DNA of 64,000 nucleotides, from assembly GCF_041053105.1 (NCBI RefSeq), contig NZ_CP163444.1, positions 8,588,501 through 8,652,500 of the forward strand, given 5' to 3'. The notes below the pieces were generated by a model. That model worked only from the letters and a program-made list of their open reading frames with translations. It ran no database searches and was not told the DNA's origin. Positions 53,341-61,536 of the stretch are shown piece after piece (position 1 is the stretch's first letter; every line of letters starts with the position of its first letter). Both the position numbers and the translations under genes were made by a program. Source of the DNA: Streptomyces sp. R44. GTDB taxonomy: Bacteria; Actinomycetota; Actinomycetes; Streptomycetales; Streptomycetaceae.

Positions 53341-54438
53341 GTGACGCACGACCGCCTCGACCTCGTCTCCAAGCTCTACCAGCCGTCGGGCTGGCCCCGG
53401 ATCCTGGAGGCCGCATCCGGCTCGCCCACCGGCGCCCCGCTCGTCGTGGACCTCGACCCCACCACCTTCTGCGACCTGGCCTGCCCCGAGTGCATCAGCG
53501 GAAAGCTCCTCAACCAGGGCCGCTTCACCCCGGAACGGCTCGCCGCCCTCGCCGAGGAACTCGTCGCCCTGTCCGTGCGGGCCGTGGTCCTCATCGGCGG
53601 CGGGGAACCCCTCGCCCATCGCGGCACACGCCAAGTCTTACGCATCCTCGGCGAGGCGGGCCTGGCCATCGGAGTCGTCACCAACGGCACGATGATCAGG
53701 CAGAACCTCGCCGAGCTCGCCCAGTACGCCTCCTGGGTCCGCGTCTCCGTCGACGCCGGCACCGAGGAGACGTACGGCAGGTTCCGCCCCGACCGCAAGG
53801 GCCGCAGCGTCTTCGACAAGGTGATCGGGAACATGCGGCTGCTCGCCGCGGAGAAGAAGGGAGCCCTCGGCTACTCCTTCCTCGTGATGTCCCGTCAGGA
53901 AGCCGACGGCACCACCGTCACCAACCACCACGAAGTCCTGCGCGCCGCCGAACTCGCCCACGACATCGGCTGCGACTACTTCGAGACCAAGGCGATGTTC
54001 GACGACGACCACCACATCGTCCAGGTGCCCCGTGAACTGCTCGACTCCGTCGACCGGCAGCTCGCCGAGGCCTCCCGCCTGGAGAGCGACCGCTTCCAGC
54101 TGGTCAACTCCTCCACCCTCACCGCACTGCGCCGCCACGTCGGACCCGTCCAGCCCAAGGAGTACGACCGCTGCCGGGTCGCCGAACTCCGCACCCTCAT
54201 CACCCCCTCCGGGGTGTACGTGTGCGCCTACCACCGGGGCAACCCGCTCGCCCGCATCGGCGACGCCGTCACCGACGACCTCGCCACCATCTGGCAGAAG
54301 TCCGACCGGGGGATCGTCGACCCCAGCCGGGACTGCCGGTTCCACTGCGCGCGCCACCGCTCCAACCTCGAACTGGAGCGCATCGACGCCGGAACCGGCG
54401 AGCCCCCGCTGACCGAGGACTACGACCCCTTCCTCTGA
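53341..54438 (+). CDS. Radical SAM protein with SPASM-like C-terminal cysteines
   Basis: The 365-residue protein has the 4Fe-4S motif C-x3-C-x2-C in TFCDLACPEC (Cys 44, 48, 51) and the GGGEPL SAM contact (IGGGEPLAHRGTRQV). C-terminal cysteines (YDRCRVAEL, YVCAYHRGNP, RDCRFHCARHRSN) suggest a second cluster, as in SPASM or twitch proteins. Family members in antibiotic pathways dehydrogenate or epimerise sugars and cyclitols (BtrN, NeoN). GTG 53341 follows AGAGGAG. It is 66 bp after the ABC permease, so it is probably in the same operon, which links its substrate to the imported compound. Confidence 0.88.
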   Translation: MTHDRLDLVSKLYQPSGWPRILEAASGSPTGAPLVVDLDPTTFCDLACPECISGKLLNQGRFTPERLAALAEELVALSVRAVVLIGGGEPLAHRGTRQVLRILGEAGLAIGVVTNGTMIRQNLAELAQYASWVRVSVDAGTEETYGRFRPDRKGRSVFDKVIGNMRLLAAEKKGALGYSFLVMSRQEADGTTVTNHHEVLRAAELAHDIGCDYFETKAMFDDDHHIVQVPRELLDSVDRQLAEASRLESDRFQLVNSSTLTALRRHVGPVQPKEYDRCRVAELRTLITPSGVYVCAYHRGNPLARIGDAVTDDLATIWQKSDRGIVDPSRDCRFHCARHRSNLELERIDAGTGEPPLTEDYDPFL

Positions 54439-55412
54439 CCTCCCGCCACCGGCACCGGCGCGGGATCCCGCCGGACACCCGGGGCCGCCCACGTGGGAAT
54501 CACCCCGGCCGCCGGATGGGAGACCCGCAGAGCCCGCGCCAGCCGCGCAGCGGTCTCCGCCACCTCCTCCGCCGGGCACACGCCGACCAGCGCACCGCCT
54601 CCGCCGGCCCCGCTGAGCTTCAGCGGCAGACCGGCGGAGCGCAGCGCCACCACCCGCAGCTCCTCCAGGAGCGGCGTCGACATCCGCTGGTGGTCCCGCA
54701 TCGCCGCGTGGGCGTCGGACATCGCCGCCCCGAGCGCCGCCAGGTCCCGGCCGCGCAGCGCCTCCCACACCCGCCCCGACGCCTCGTCGGCCGCGGACCG
54801 GTAGGCGGCCAGCGCCGGGTCCCCGGCCGCGAGCTGCGCCCGCACGTCCCGGATGTGGTGCCCGGTGTCCTTGCGGGTCCCGGAGTCCACGACGAGCACC
54901 CGCCACTCGTCGGGGAACTCCCGCCTGTCCCGTACGACGGGAAGCCCCTCCTCGCGCCCTTCGAGGAGGAGCGCCCCTCCTTCCACGACTGCCACGTGGT
55001 CCATGCCGCCGCCACGGAACACGGCGAACTCGAACTCGTACGCCCACCGCGTCAGCGTCGCGTCCGGGACGCTCCGGCCCCGGACCGAGGCGTCCGCGAA
55101 CGCCCGGAACAGCGCCACGATCCGCGCCGTCGACGACGACAGACCGCTCGCCGCGGGCGCCTCGCTCCGCACCGTGACGGCCGGCGGCCGCGCGGCGAGA
55201 CCGGGCAGCCGCGCCCGCAGGAACGCCCACACCTCCCCGTCCCAGCCTCCCCCGTCCGCCCCTTCGGCAGCGGGCCCCGCACCGACCTCCACGGTCGTCA
55301 TCAGGCCGAGTGCGAGACTCACCGAGCGGCCCCCGCCCAGCCAGTCCAGGTCCTCGCCGGACAGACAGGCCCGGCAGGGCACCACCGCGCGTATCGGATC
55401 CATTGCGTTCAC
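54420..55412 (-). CDS. GHMP-family small-molecule kinase
   Basis: The 330-residue protein starts VNAMDPIRAVVPCRACLSGEDLDWLGG, the GHMP N-terminal substrate strand, and has the ATP-binding loop SEAPAASGLSSSTARIVALF (about 90-109, P-x3-G-L-x-S-S) and the C-terminal glycine-rich KLSGAGGGGALVGV. It would phosphorylate a sugar or similar alcohol with ATP, often at C-1. GTG 55412 lies within the NUDIX stop (GTGA). Its 3' end overlaps the radical SAM gene by 19 bp in the opposite direction. Third gene of the epimerase-NUDIX-kinase operon. Confidence 0.88.
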   Translation of the reverse strand: MNAMDPIRAVVPCRACLSGEDLDWLGGGRSVSLALGLMTTVEVGAGPAAEGADGGGWDGEVWAFLRARLPGLAARPPAVTVRSEAPAASGLSSSTARIVALFRAFADASVRGRSVPDATLTRWAYEFEFAVFRGGGMDHVAVVEGGALLLEGREEGLPVVRDRREFPDEWRVLVVDSGTRKDTGHHIRDVRAQLAAGDPALAAYRSAADEASGRVWEALRGRDLAALGAAMSDAHAAMRDHQRMSTPLLEELRVVALRSAGLPLKLSGAGGGGALVGVCPAEEVAETAARLARALRVSHPAAGVIPTWAAPGVRRDPAPVPVAGGQRKGS

Positions 55413-55903
55413 CTTGCCTGGAACCTTCCCTCCGTGCGGAACCTCTCGAACAGGGACAGCACCACCGCCGTCGGCGGGTGCAGCGGCCGCGGCGGCTCGT
55501 CCAGCGGCAGGAACCCCGCCTGCCGCACCTCCTCGGCACCCGGGGCGAGCGTCCCGGACCAGCGCCGGGAGACGAAGCACAGCGCGAAGCAGTGCGTCAC
55601 GTCCCCGTTCGGATACGTCAGGGTGTGCAGCCCCGGATCGGACAGCGACGCGAACGCCTCCAGGTCCTCCCGCGCCACCCGCAGCCCCGTCTCCTCGAAC
55701 AGCTCCCGTACGGCGGCATCCGCGAAGTCGCCGTCCTCCTCGCAGGACCCGGCCGGAAGCTCCCAGACGCCGGTGTCCGCCCGCTGCTGGAACAGACCGC
55801 GGCCCTCCCCGTCGAGCAGCAGCACCTGCGCCCCCGGCACCAGGAGCTTCCGCGTGCCGACCCGCTGCCGCAGCGACCAGATGTAGGAACCGGCGTAACC
55901 CAT
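55409..55903 (-). CDS. NUDIX hydrolase
   Basis: The 164-residue protein has the NUDIX fold with the box GSCEEDGDFADAAVRELFEETGL (written in two parts: GSCEEDGDFADAA, then VRELFEETGL). REL-x-EE-x-GL is intact. The seventh position of the box, normally Glu, is Gly. The downstream part contains LTYPNGDVTHCFALCF and PGAEEVRQAGFLPLDEPPRPL. Such enzymes hydrolyse a nucleoside diphosphate linked to another group, such as a nucleotide-sugar. It lies between the epimerase and the GHMP kinase in one operon. Confidence 0.85.
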   Translation of the reverse strand: MGYAGSYIWSLRQRVGTRKLLVPGAQVLLLDGEGRGLFQQRADTGVWELPAGSCEEDGDFADAAVRELFEETGLRVAREDLEAFASLSDPGLHTLTYPNGDVTHCFALCFVSRRWSGTLAPGAEEVRQAGFLPLDEPPRPLHPPTAVVLSLFERFRTEGRFQAR

Positions 55904-55965
55904 CGCGTACCTGCCACCCTCGTCGCCGTGTCTCGCCCCCGCGGGGCCCGTCGGTGCGCAGCGTG

Positions 55966-57057
55966 TCACGCCCCGTCGGTCTCCTCCGCGAGCCAGCGCG
56001 GCGTGGCGTCCGGCGTGGCGAGCAGCCAGCGCACATACCGGTCGACGCCCTCCTCGACCGGGATGCGGGCCTGCCAGCGCAGCAGGTCGCGGGAGCGCTC
56101 CGTGGAGGCGTACCCGCCGAGCGGGTCGCCCTCGGGGCGCGGGGTCACGATCCGCCGAGCGCCGGGGAAGTACGGGGCGATCAGATCGGCCACCTCGCGC
56201 ACCGACGTGGGCCGCCCGGTGCCGATGTTGACGGTCTGCTCGGCCATCTGCTCCTCGATCAGCGCGAGCGCGGTGGCCTCGGCGATGTCGTCCACGTGGA
56301 CGAGGTCGCGGACCTGGACCCCACCGCCGTTGAGCCGCATCGGCCGGCCGAGCCGTGCCTGGAGCGAGAGCCACGGCACCATCCACGAGTGGCTGCCCGG
56401 CTTGGGGATCTGCGGCTCTCCATACACGGAGAAGTAGCGCACCACCGCGTACTCCGTCCCGCTGGACGCGCCCAGCATCAGCCGGGTCTGGTGCTCCGCC
56501 CACAGCTTGGAGTTGGCGTACACGGACATCGGGAAGAGCGGCTGGTCCTCGTGGAACACCTGCGGCCCCTCGACGTCGGGGACCCCGTCCCCGTACACCG
56601 AGGCGGAGGAGACGAGGACCAGCCGCCGCACCGGGAACCGGGCCGCCTGCTCCAGAACGACCTGCGTGCCCTCGACGTTGGCACGGAACGCGATGTCCGG
56701 GCGACGGGTGCAGGCGGCGACGTCCGCGTACGCGGCGGCGTGCACCACGAAGTCCGCGTCGCGGAGCAGCGCGCCGACGGTGTCCCCGTCGCGCACGTCA
56801 CCGACGACCAGCCGGGCGCCGCTCCGCGCCGTCCCGAAGGTCTCGTGACCGGACTCCGGATAGGCGTCCATCCGGTCCAGGACCGTGACGACCGCACCCG
56901 CCTCCCGCAGCAGCGCGACCAGCCTGCTGCCGACGAGACCGCCGCCACCGGTCACGACGACGCGCGCGTCGCGGAGCTTGTCCAGCCGGGAGCGGACGGT
57001 CTCCCCGGTGGCCGTGGCAGCGGTGGCGGGTGCGGTCGACTGGGGTAACACGGGCAT
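55966..57057 (-). CDS. NAD-dependent epimerase/dehydratase (extended SDR)
   Basis: The 363-residue enzyme has the NAD site VVVTGGGGLVGSRLVALL (about 37-54), VVGDVRDGD, VHAAAYADV, the catalytic Ser in VLVSSASVYGDG and the YxxxK pair in YANSKLWAEHQ, with the nucleotide-sugar-binding block VQVRDLVHVDDIAEATALAL. It is like GalE or related NDP-sugar epimerases. AAAGAGG lies before ATG 57057. It is the first gene of the operon with NUDIX and GHMP kinase, and it is divergent from the GT fusion gene. Confidence 0.88.
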   Translation of the reverse strand: MPVLPQSTAPATAATATGETVRSRLDKLRDARVVVTGGGGLVGSRLVALLREAGAVVTVLDRMDAYPESGHETFGTARSGARLVVGDVRDGDTVGALLRDADFVVHAAAYADVAACTRRPDIAFRANVEGTQVVLEQAARFPVRRLVLVSSASVYGDGVPDVEGPQVFHEDQPLFPMSVYANSKLWAEHQTRLMLGASSGTEYAVVRYFSVYGEPQIPKPGSHSWMVPWLSLQARLGRPMRLNGGGVQVRDLVHVDDIAEATALALIEEQMAEQTVNIGTGRPTSVREVADLIAPYFPGARRIVTPRPEGDPLGGYASTERSRDLLRWQARIPVEEGVDRYVRWLLATPDATPRWLAEETDGA

Positions 57058-57275
57058 GGAAGCCTCTTTCCACTGTCGGGGGAGAGGCACGCGGATCACG
57101 GGCCCAGGCGTGCCGGGCCCCAGCATCCACGGGCCCCTCACCGGACTGCCAGAGGGCCATTTCGGCACTCTTGCGGGCCCCCGGCACCGCCCGTACTGTC
57201 CGGAACCGGCTGGCGGACACGGGTTTGGTACGGATGCCCGGCGCGGTCCGGGCCGATCCCGAGCGAGGAGGTCGT

Positions 57276-58928
57276 ATGGCGCGTCAACGGCTCAGCGCGG
57301 TGGTCATGACCCATCCCAGACGCCGGGAGGCGGCCGAGAAGCTGGCCCTGAGCGCGCCCTGCGGCCTTCTGCGCGTCGTCATGGACCCCGATCCCACCGG
57401 CACCCCGTCGGTCCTGCGCACCGCGCTCGCCGCGTGGTCGGCCGTCGAGGACGGGGCCACACATCAACTGGTGATCCAGGACGACATGGTGTTGTCCGAA
57501 TCCTTCTACGACCGCGTCCGGACCGCGATCGAGGCGCAACCCGACGCGGCACTCGCCCTGTTCGCCCTCTGGGACTCCCGGAACGGAGCCGCCGTGCGGA
57601 TGGGCGCCATGGCGGGCGCCCGCTGGGTCGGCGCCGTCAACGAGTACTTCCCCTGCGTGGCCATCGTGCTGCCGCGGCGGCACGCCGAGGGCTTCGCGGC
57701 CTACGGCAGGCAGCGGCTCGGCGGCTGGCCCGACGACATCCTGATGCACCGCTACCTGCGCGACCAGGGCGTGCCCCGCTACGTCGCCGTCCCCAACCTC
57801 ACCGAGCACGAGGACCGCGGCTCGATCTCCGGCAACGCCTTCCGCGGCCCGCGCCGCTCGGTCTGCTTCCTGCCGAAGGACCCGGCGGCCCAGGAGGAGA
57901 GCCGCACCCTCACCGGCCTGACCGTGCTGCCGTTCTTCAAGCACGGGGTCGCACAGTGCGCCGTCCGCGTCCCGGGACCCGGCCCGGAGCGCTGGCTGCA
58001 CCTGGACACGGAGCAGTACCTCGAAGGCGCGGGCCTTCCCGACTCGTTACGCCGACCGCCCGGCGCGGGCGCCCTCACCGAGGCGGACGTACGGGGGACC
58101 TGGCTGACGGCCGTGGCCATGGGCTACGAGGCGGCCCGCGCCGGCCTCGCAGGGACGACCCGGGAACCGGAGGCGTACGAGGAGGCCCTGGCGACGATCG
58201 GCCCGGGCGGCATCAGCAACACCCACACCGAGGAGCACCTCGCGCGGCGCCGCGGACCCCTCGCCGAAGTGGCCCGGCGGGCACTCGAAGCCGGACGTGA
58301 GGCCGCCGCCGGGCAACGCCCACGCCCGCGAAGGCGCGGCGGTCCGGTGTGGCGCGGCGCGGACGACCCGCTCGGTGAGCATCTCGCCCGCAGGCTGGCC
58401 GACCGGCACGAGCGGACGGACGCCGTGATCGACCTGACCCGCCTCCGGTCCGCCGCACCGGAGGTGACGGTCCATCCGCACGGCGCCCCGCACCCGTACA
58501 CCCTGAGCGTCGGCGAGGTCTACGGTCCCGGCTGCTCGCGCCGCACGCCGATCGGCCGCATGGTGTGGGACGCGCTGCGCAGCCACCCCGTCACCGTCGA
58601 AGGCGACCCGGACGCCGAGGTGCACGCCGTGTACGTGCACGACCTCGCCGACGCGATCGCGGCGGTCCTGCGGACCCGCCCGGACGAGCGCGCGTTCACG
58701 GTAGCGGCGGAACCGTGCACCGCGGCCGAACTCGCCCGGGCGGTGCACGAGGCCGTACGGCCCGTACCGATCCGGTCGGCGCCGGCCGACGATCCCGGCC
58801 GGCCCACCCCGCCCGACCACGCACGGCCCCCCGGCTGGACACCCGCGACGAGCCGGGCGCGCGGACTGCACGCCTTCGCCCAGTGGCTGGCCTACGAGGG
58901 AATCCTGCTCGACGCGAACCGGCCCTGA
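57276..58928 (+). CDS. Glycosyltransferase-like protein fused to a C-terminal half of an extended SDR
   Basis: The first 350 residues of the 550-residue protein are paralogous to the product at 43610: LSAVVMTHPRRREAAEKLA, HQLVIQDDMVLSESFY (QDD motif), NGAAVRMGAMAGARWVGAV and PNLTEHEDRGSISG. Residues from about 390 read VIDLTRLRS, LSVGEVYGPGCSRRTPIG and VYVHDLADAIAAVLRTRPDERAFTVA, which is the C-terminal substrate half of an NAD-dependent epimerase; the Rossmann half with the GxxGxxG site is missing. AGGAGG precedes ATG 57276. The fusion suggests a GT with an SDR-like sugar-binding or structural module. Confidence 0.7.
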   Translation: MARQRLSAVVMTHPRRREAAEKLALSAPCGLLRVVMDPDPTGTPSVLRTALAAWSAVEDGATHQLVIQDDMVLSESFYDRVRTAIEAQPDAALALFALWDSRNGAAVRMGAMAGARWVGAVNEYFPCVAIVLPRRHAEGFAAYGRQRLGGWPDDILMHRYLRDQGVPRYVAVPNLTEHEDRGSISGNAFRGPRRSVCFLPKDPAAQEESRTLTGLTVLPFFKHGVAQCAVRVPGPGPERWLHLDTEQYLEGAGLPDSLRRPPGAGALTEADVRGTWLTAVAMGYEAARAGLAGTTREPEAYEEALATIGPGGISNTHTEEHLARRRGPLAEVARRALEAGREAAAGQRPRPRRRGGPVWRGADDPLGEHLARRLADRHERTDAVIDLTRLRSAAPEVTVHPHGAPHPYTLSVGEVYGPGCSRRTPIGRMVWDALRSHPVTVEGDPDAEVHAVYVHDLADAIAAVLRTRPDERAFTVAAEPCTAAELARAVHEAVRPVPIRSAPADDPGRPTPPDHARPPGWTPATSRARGLHAFAQWLAYEGILLDANRP

Positions 58929-58956
58929 GACAGGCCGCCCCGGCCCGTCTGTAGAA

Positions 58957-58995
58957 CGCCAGGAGCACCTCGTGATGGTGGAGGTACTCCTGGCG
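58957..58995. terminator. Hairpin between the convergent GT-fusion and sulfatase genes
   Basis: Arms 58957-58971 and 58981-58995 pair over 15 bp with one mismatch and a 9-nt loop, tail to tail between the two genes. It may terminate both. The same stretch also reads as good coding sequence beyond the sulfatase stop. Confidence 0.6.
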
Positions 58996-59025
58996 GAACA
59001 GCGCATCGTGCTCGCCGTAGCGGCC

Positions 59026-60429
59026 TCAGTAGCGGAGCAGCCCCGCGTCGATCCGCTCCCACGCGGCCCGCAGTTCGCCGAGGCGGGCCTGTTCGAACGG
59101 CGCCCGGTCCGCCTGCTCGCGGGAGTCCTCGGACAGGTGGAAGAGCTGGTCGCGGCCGGACTTGCCCCGGTAGTACTTCCAGTCGCCGCGGCGCAGCGCC
59201 CGCTCGCCCCGCACCCGCCAGAAGAGGTCCCGCTCGGGCACCTCGGCTCCGCGCAGCAGATGCCCGGCGAGGCTGGTGCCGTCGAGCGGGTGGGCGGGGT
59301 GGGGCCGGGCGCCGGCCAGTTCGAGCAGCGTGGCCGTCCAGTCGGGCGTGAACACCGGCAGGTCGCTGACCTGACCGCCGTCGATCCGGGCGGGCCAGCG
59401 CAGGATCGAGGGGACGCGGATGCCGCCCTCCTGGAGCGAGCCCTTGTTCCCGGCGAGCGGCCAGTTGTAGGAGAAGCGCTCGCCGCCGTTGTCGCTGGCG
59501 AAGAAGACGAGGGTGTCCTGCTCCTGGCCGGAGCGGCGCAGCGCCTTGAGGACCTGCCCGATCGAGCGGTCGAGGTCCTCGACCATCTCCTTGTACTTCT
59601 CGACGGAGCCGCCGTCCTGGTGCCAGAGGGCGGAACGGTCGCCGGCCTTGATGCGGCGGACGATCTCGTCGCTCGCCTCCGTGTCGCCGTCGGCGATCCA
59701 GGGCCAGTGCGGCGTGGTGAAGTTCAGGTTGAGCAGCCAGGGCTTCTCGTGGTCGCGGCCGACGTACTCGCTCGCCCGCTCGGTGAGGATGCGGGTGTAG
59801 TAGCGCAGGTCCTTGTACTCGGCGTCGCCCTCGTAGAGGTCGTACTCGCCGCCGAGGCCGAGCTTCGAGTAGTACTCGAGGGCCCCGCCGAAGTTGCCGA
59901 AGAACTCGTCCCAGCCGGACTTGGTGGGGGAGTAGTCGGGCAGATAGCCGCAGTGCCACTTGCCGATGAGGGCGGTGGCGTAGCCGGAGTCCCGGAGCAG
60001 CGAGGCGAGCGTCGGGTGGGTGGGCTCCAGACCGACGGACTTGTCGGCGATCGGCTCGGCGAGCCCGCCCTTCGTACGGCCCGGGTAGCGCCCTGTGTAG
60101 AGGCTGAAGCGGGTGGGCGAGCAGGTCGCGGAGCCGGAGTAGGCGTCGGTGAAGCGGACCCCCTCGCGGGCGAGGCGGTCCAGGTGCGGGGTGCGGATGT
60201 GCGGGGAGCCGTAGGAGGAGAGGTCGGCCCAGCCGAGGTCGTCGCCCAGGATGAAGAGGATGTTGGGCCGCCGGGAGTGGCGGCGTGGCTGCGCGGCGCG
60301 GAACGGTCGCTCCTGCGCGTCGGTGGCGGGGGTCGCCTGCGCGGCGGGCGCGGCGGCGCCGAGGGCGGCCGCGGCGGCGGCACCGGCGGCGACCCCGCCG
60401 AGGGCACGGCGGGACAGGGGCGTGGACAT
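59026..60429 (-). CDS. Tat-exported type I sulfatase (arylsulfatase family)
   Basis: The 467-residue protein begins with a twin-arginine signal (LSRRALGGVAAGAAAAAALG). Sulfatase motifs are clear: NILFILGDDLGWADLSSYG (metal-binding DD), the formylglycine site CSPTRFSLYTGRYP (Cys near 103), GKWHCG, and the FFASDNGGE/GGIRVPSILRWP region near the C-terminus. It cleaves a sulfate ester outside the cell after Cys is oxidised to formylglycine. GGAG precedes the ATG at 60429. Substrate unknown; aryl or carbohydrate sulfate. Confidence 0.92.
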   Translation of the reverse strand: MSTPLSRRALGGVAAGAAAAAALGAAAPAAQATPATDAQERPFRAAQPRRHSRRPNILFILGDDLGWADLSSYGSPHIRTPHLDRLAREGVRFTDAYSGSATCSPTRFSLYTGRYPGRTKGGLAEPIADKSVGLEPTHPTLASLLRDSGYATALIGKWHCGYLPDYSPTKSGWDEFFGNFGGALEYYSKLGLGGEYDLYEGDAEYKDLRYYTRILTERASEYVGRDHEKPWLLNLNFTTPHWPWIADGDTEASDEIVRRIKAGDRSALWHQDGGSVEKYKEMVEDLDRSIGQVLKALRRSGQEQDTLVFFASDNGGERFSYNWPLAGNKGSLQEGGIRVPSILRWPARIDGGQVSDLPVFTPDWTATLLELAGARPHPAHPLDGTSLAGHLLRGAEVPERDLFWRVRGERALRRGDWKYYRGKSGRDQLFHLSEDSREQADRAPFEQARLGELRAAWERIDAGLLRY

Positions 60430-60765
60430 ACGGGTCTCCAGAAGAGCGTGCGGGCGTACGGGCATGCCTCCGGGACGGACGGAGGAGCTTGTGGGCGCGG
60501 CGGGGCGAGCGGGGCCGGCCGTCAGACGCAGCGACAGACAGCGCTCGCGACACGGGCGAGGTCCACGTGCCGGCGCTGGACGAGGGTGACCGAGCGGTCA
60601 CGCGAGGGCTGCATGAGGCAGGAGTCAAGCCGGGACGGAAGGGGGCGTCAATGGCGTACGGCCTGGTTGACGCGCGTAGTTCGCGTGATCGAAATGCGGT
60701 GGCAACACCCGGCGCGGCCGATCGAGATGTTGTGTTCCTGCATCCAGATGTAGTACTTCTTATAC
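60430..60765. other. 336-bp gap between the sulfatase and the XRE regulator
   Basis: No gene is supported. It holds the ribosome-binding site of the sulfatase (GGAG near 60436) and, at its right end, an inverted repeat overlapping the XRE start. Overall GC drops near 60650-60760, consistent with promoter DNA. Confidence 0.5.
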
Positions 60766-60767
60766 AT
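60748..60767. promoter_or_regulatory. Inverted repeat over the XRE gene start, candidate autoregulatory site
   Basis: ATGTAGTA (60748-60755) and TTATACAT (60760-60767) are imperfect inverted halves with a 4-nt spacer; the ATG (60766) lies in the right arm. No ribosome-binding site is present upstream, so the transcript may be leaderless. A regulator bound here would block its own transcription. Confidence 0.45.
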
Positions 60768-61011
60768 GAGCGAGCAGGTGCACAACAGGCTGGCCGTTGT
60801 CAGGGCAGAGCGGAAAGTGTCGCGCCAGGCACTGGCCGAGGCAGTGGGCGTCCACTACCAGACCATCGGCTACATCGAACGCGGCCAGTACAACCCCAGC
60901 CTCGACCTGGCCCTGAAAGTGGCCCGGTTCTTCGGGCTTCCGGTGGAGGCGCTGTTCTCCCTGGAGCCCTTCCAGCCGCTCACCGACGAGGTCTACGGGA
61001 GGAAACAGTGA
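60766..61011 (+). CDS. XRE-type HTH regulator, 81 aa
   Basis: A single XRE helix-turn-helix (LAVVRAERKVSRQALAEAVGVHYQTIGYIERGQYNPSLDLALKVARFF) with almost no flanking sequence. This YozG/YgzD-like group usually controls a membrane or efflux neighbour. The TGA stop shares its last base with the ATG of the next gene, so the two are translated together. Confidence 0.85.
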   Translation: MSEQVHNRLAVVRAERKVSRQALAEAVGVHYQTIGYIERGQYNPSLDLALKVARFFGLPVEALFSLEPFQPLTDEVYGRKQ

Positions 61012-61523
61012 TGACCGCGACGCGCTACGACCGACGGATGTACGCCGTGATGAACGACCGGCGGGCGGCCGCGGTCTATGCCACCGTGCCCCGGCGCCGA
61101 CTCCTGGTGGGGGCGCACTTCGCCCTCACCGTCACGGGAGTGGGCGCCTGGATCGCCACGGTCTTCGCGCCCGGATACGCACCGGTCGTCGTGGTCGCCG
61201 TGGTGTTGCTGCCCTGGATCCTGCTCACCGGCATGCTCAACGGCTCCACGCGCGGCCTCCTTGAGCTGCGCGGCCGGATGCTCGACGAGCGCCAGCTGAT
61301 CGAACGCGACCGGGTGCGGGCCCTGGCGCACCGCATCACCCTGTGGCTGCTGGTGGCCACGGCGCTCGGCACCGGCGCCTACGGCGCCCTGACGGACGCC
61401 TCCCTGCGGGCGGCCGTGACCCCGCTGCTCGTCGGCGTGCTCGCCGCGCACTGGATGATGCCGCTGTGGGTGGCGGGGCTGAGGGTCCAGGACGACCTGG
61501 TCGACGACGCCGACGCGTCCTGA
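61011..61523 (+). CDS. Membrane protein paired with the XRE regulator, 170 aa
   Basis: Four hydrophobic helices: two after the basic N-terminus (LLVGAHFALTVTGVGAWIATV and VVVVAVVLLPWILLTGMLN), then two more (ITLWLLVATALGTGAYG and VTPLLVGVLAAHWMMPLWVAG). A charged central segment (LRGRMLDERQLIERDRVRAL) lies between them. This DUF2178-like layout is often found next to small XRE regulators, but the function is not known. It starts on the last base of the regulator stop. Confidence 0.78.
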   Translation: MTATRYDRRMYAVMNDRRAAAVYATVPRRRLLVGAHFALTVTGVGAWIATVFAPGYAPVVVVAVVLLPWILLTGMLNGSTRGLLELRGRMLDERQLIERDRVRALAHRITLWLLVATALGTGAYGALTDASLRAAVTPLLVGVLAAHWMMPLWVAGLRVQDDLVDDADAS

Positions 61524-61536
61524 ACCCTGCCGCGGC

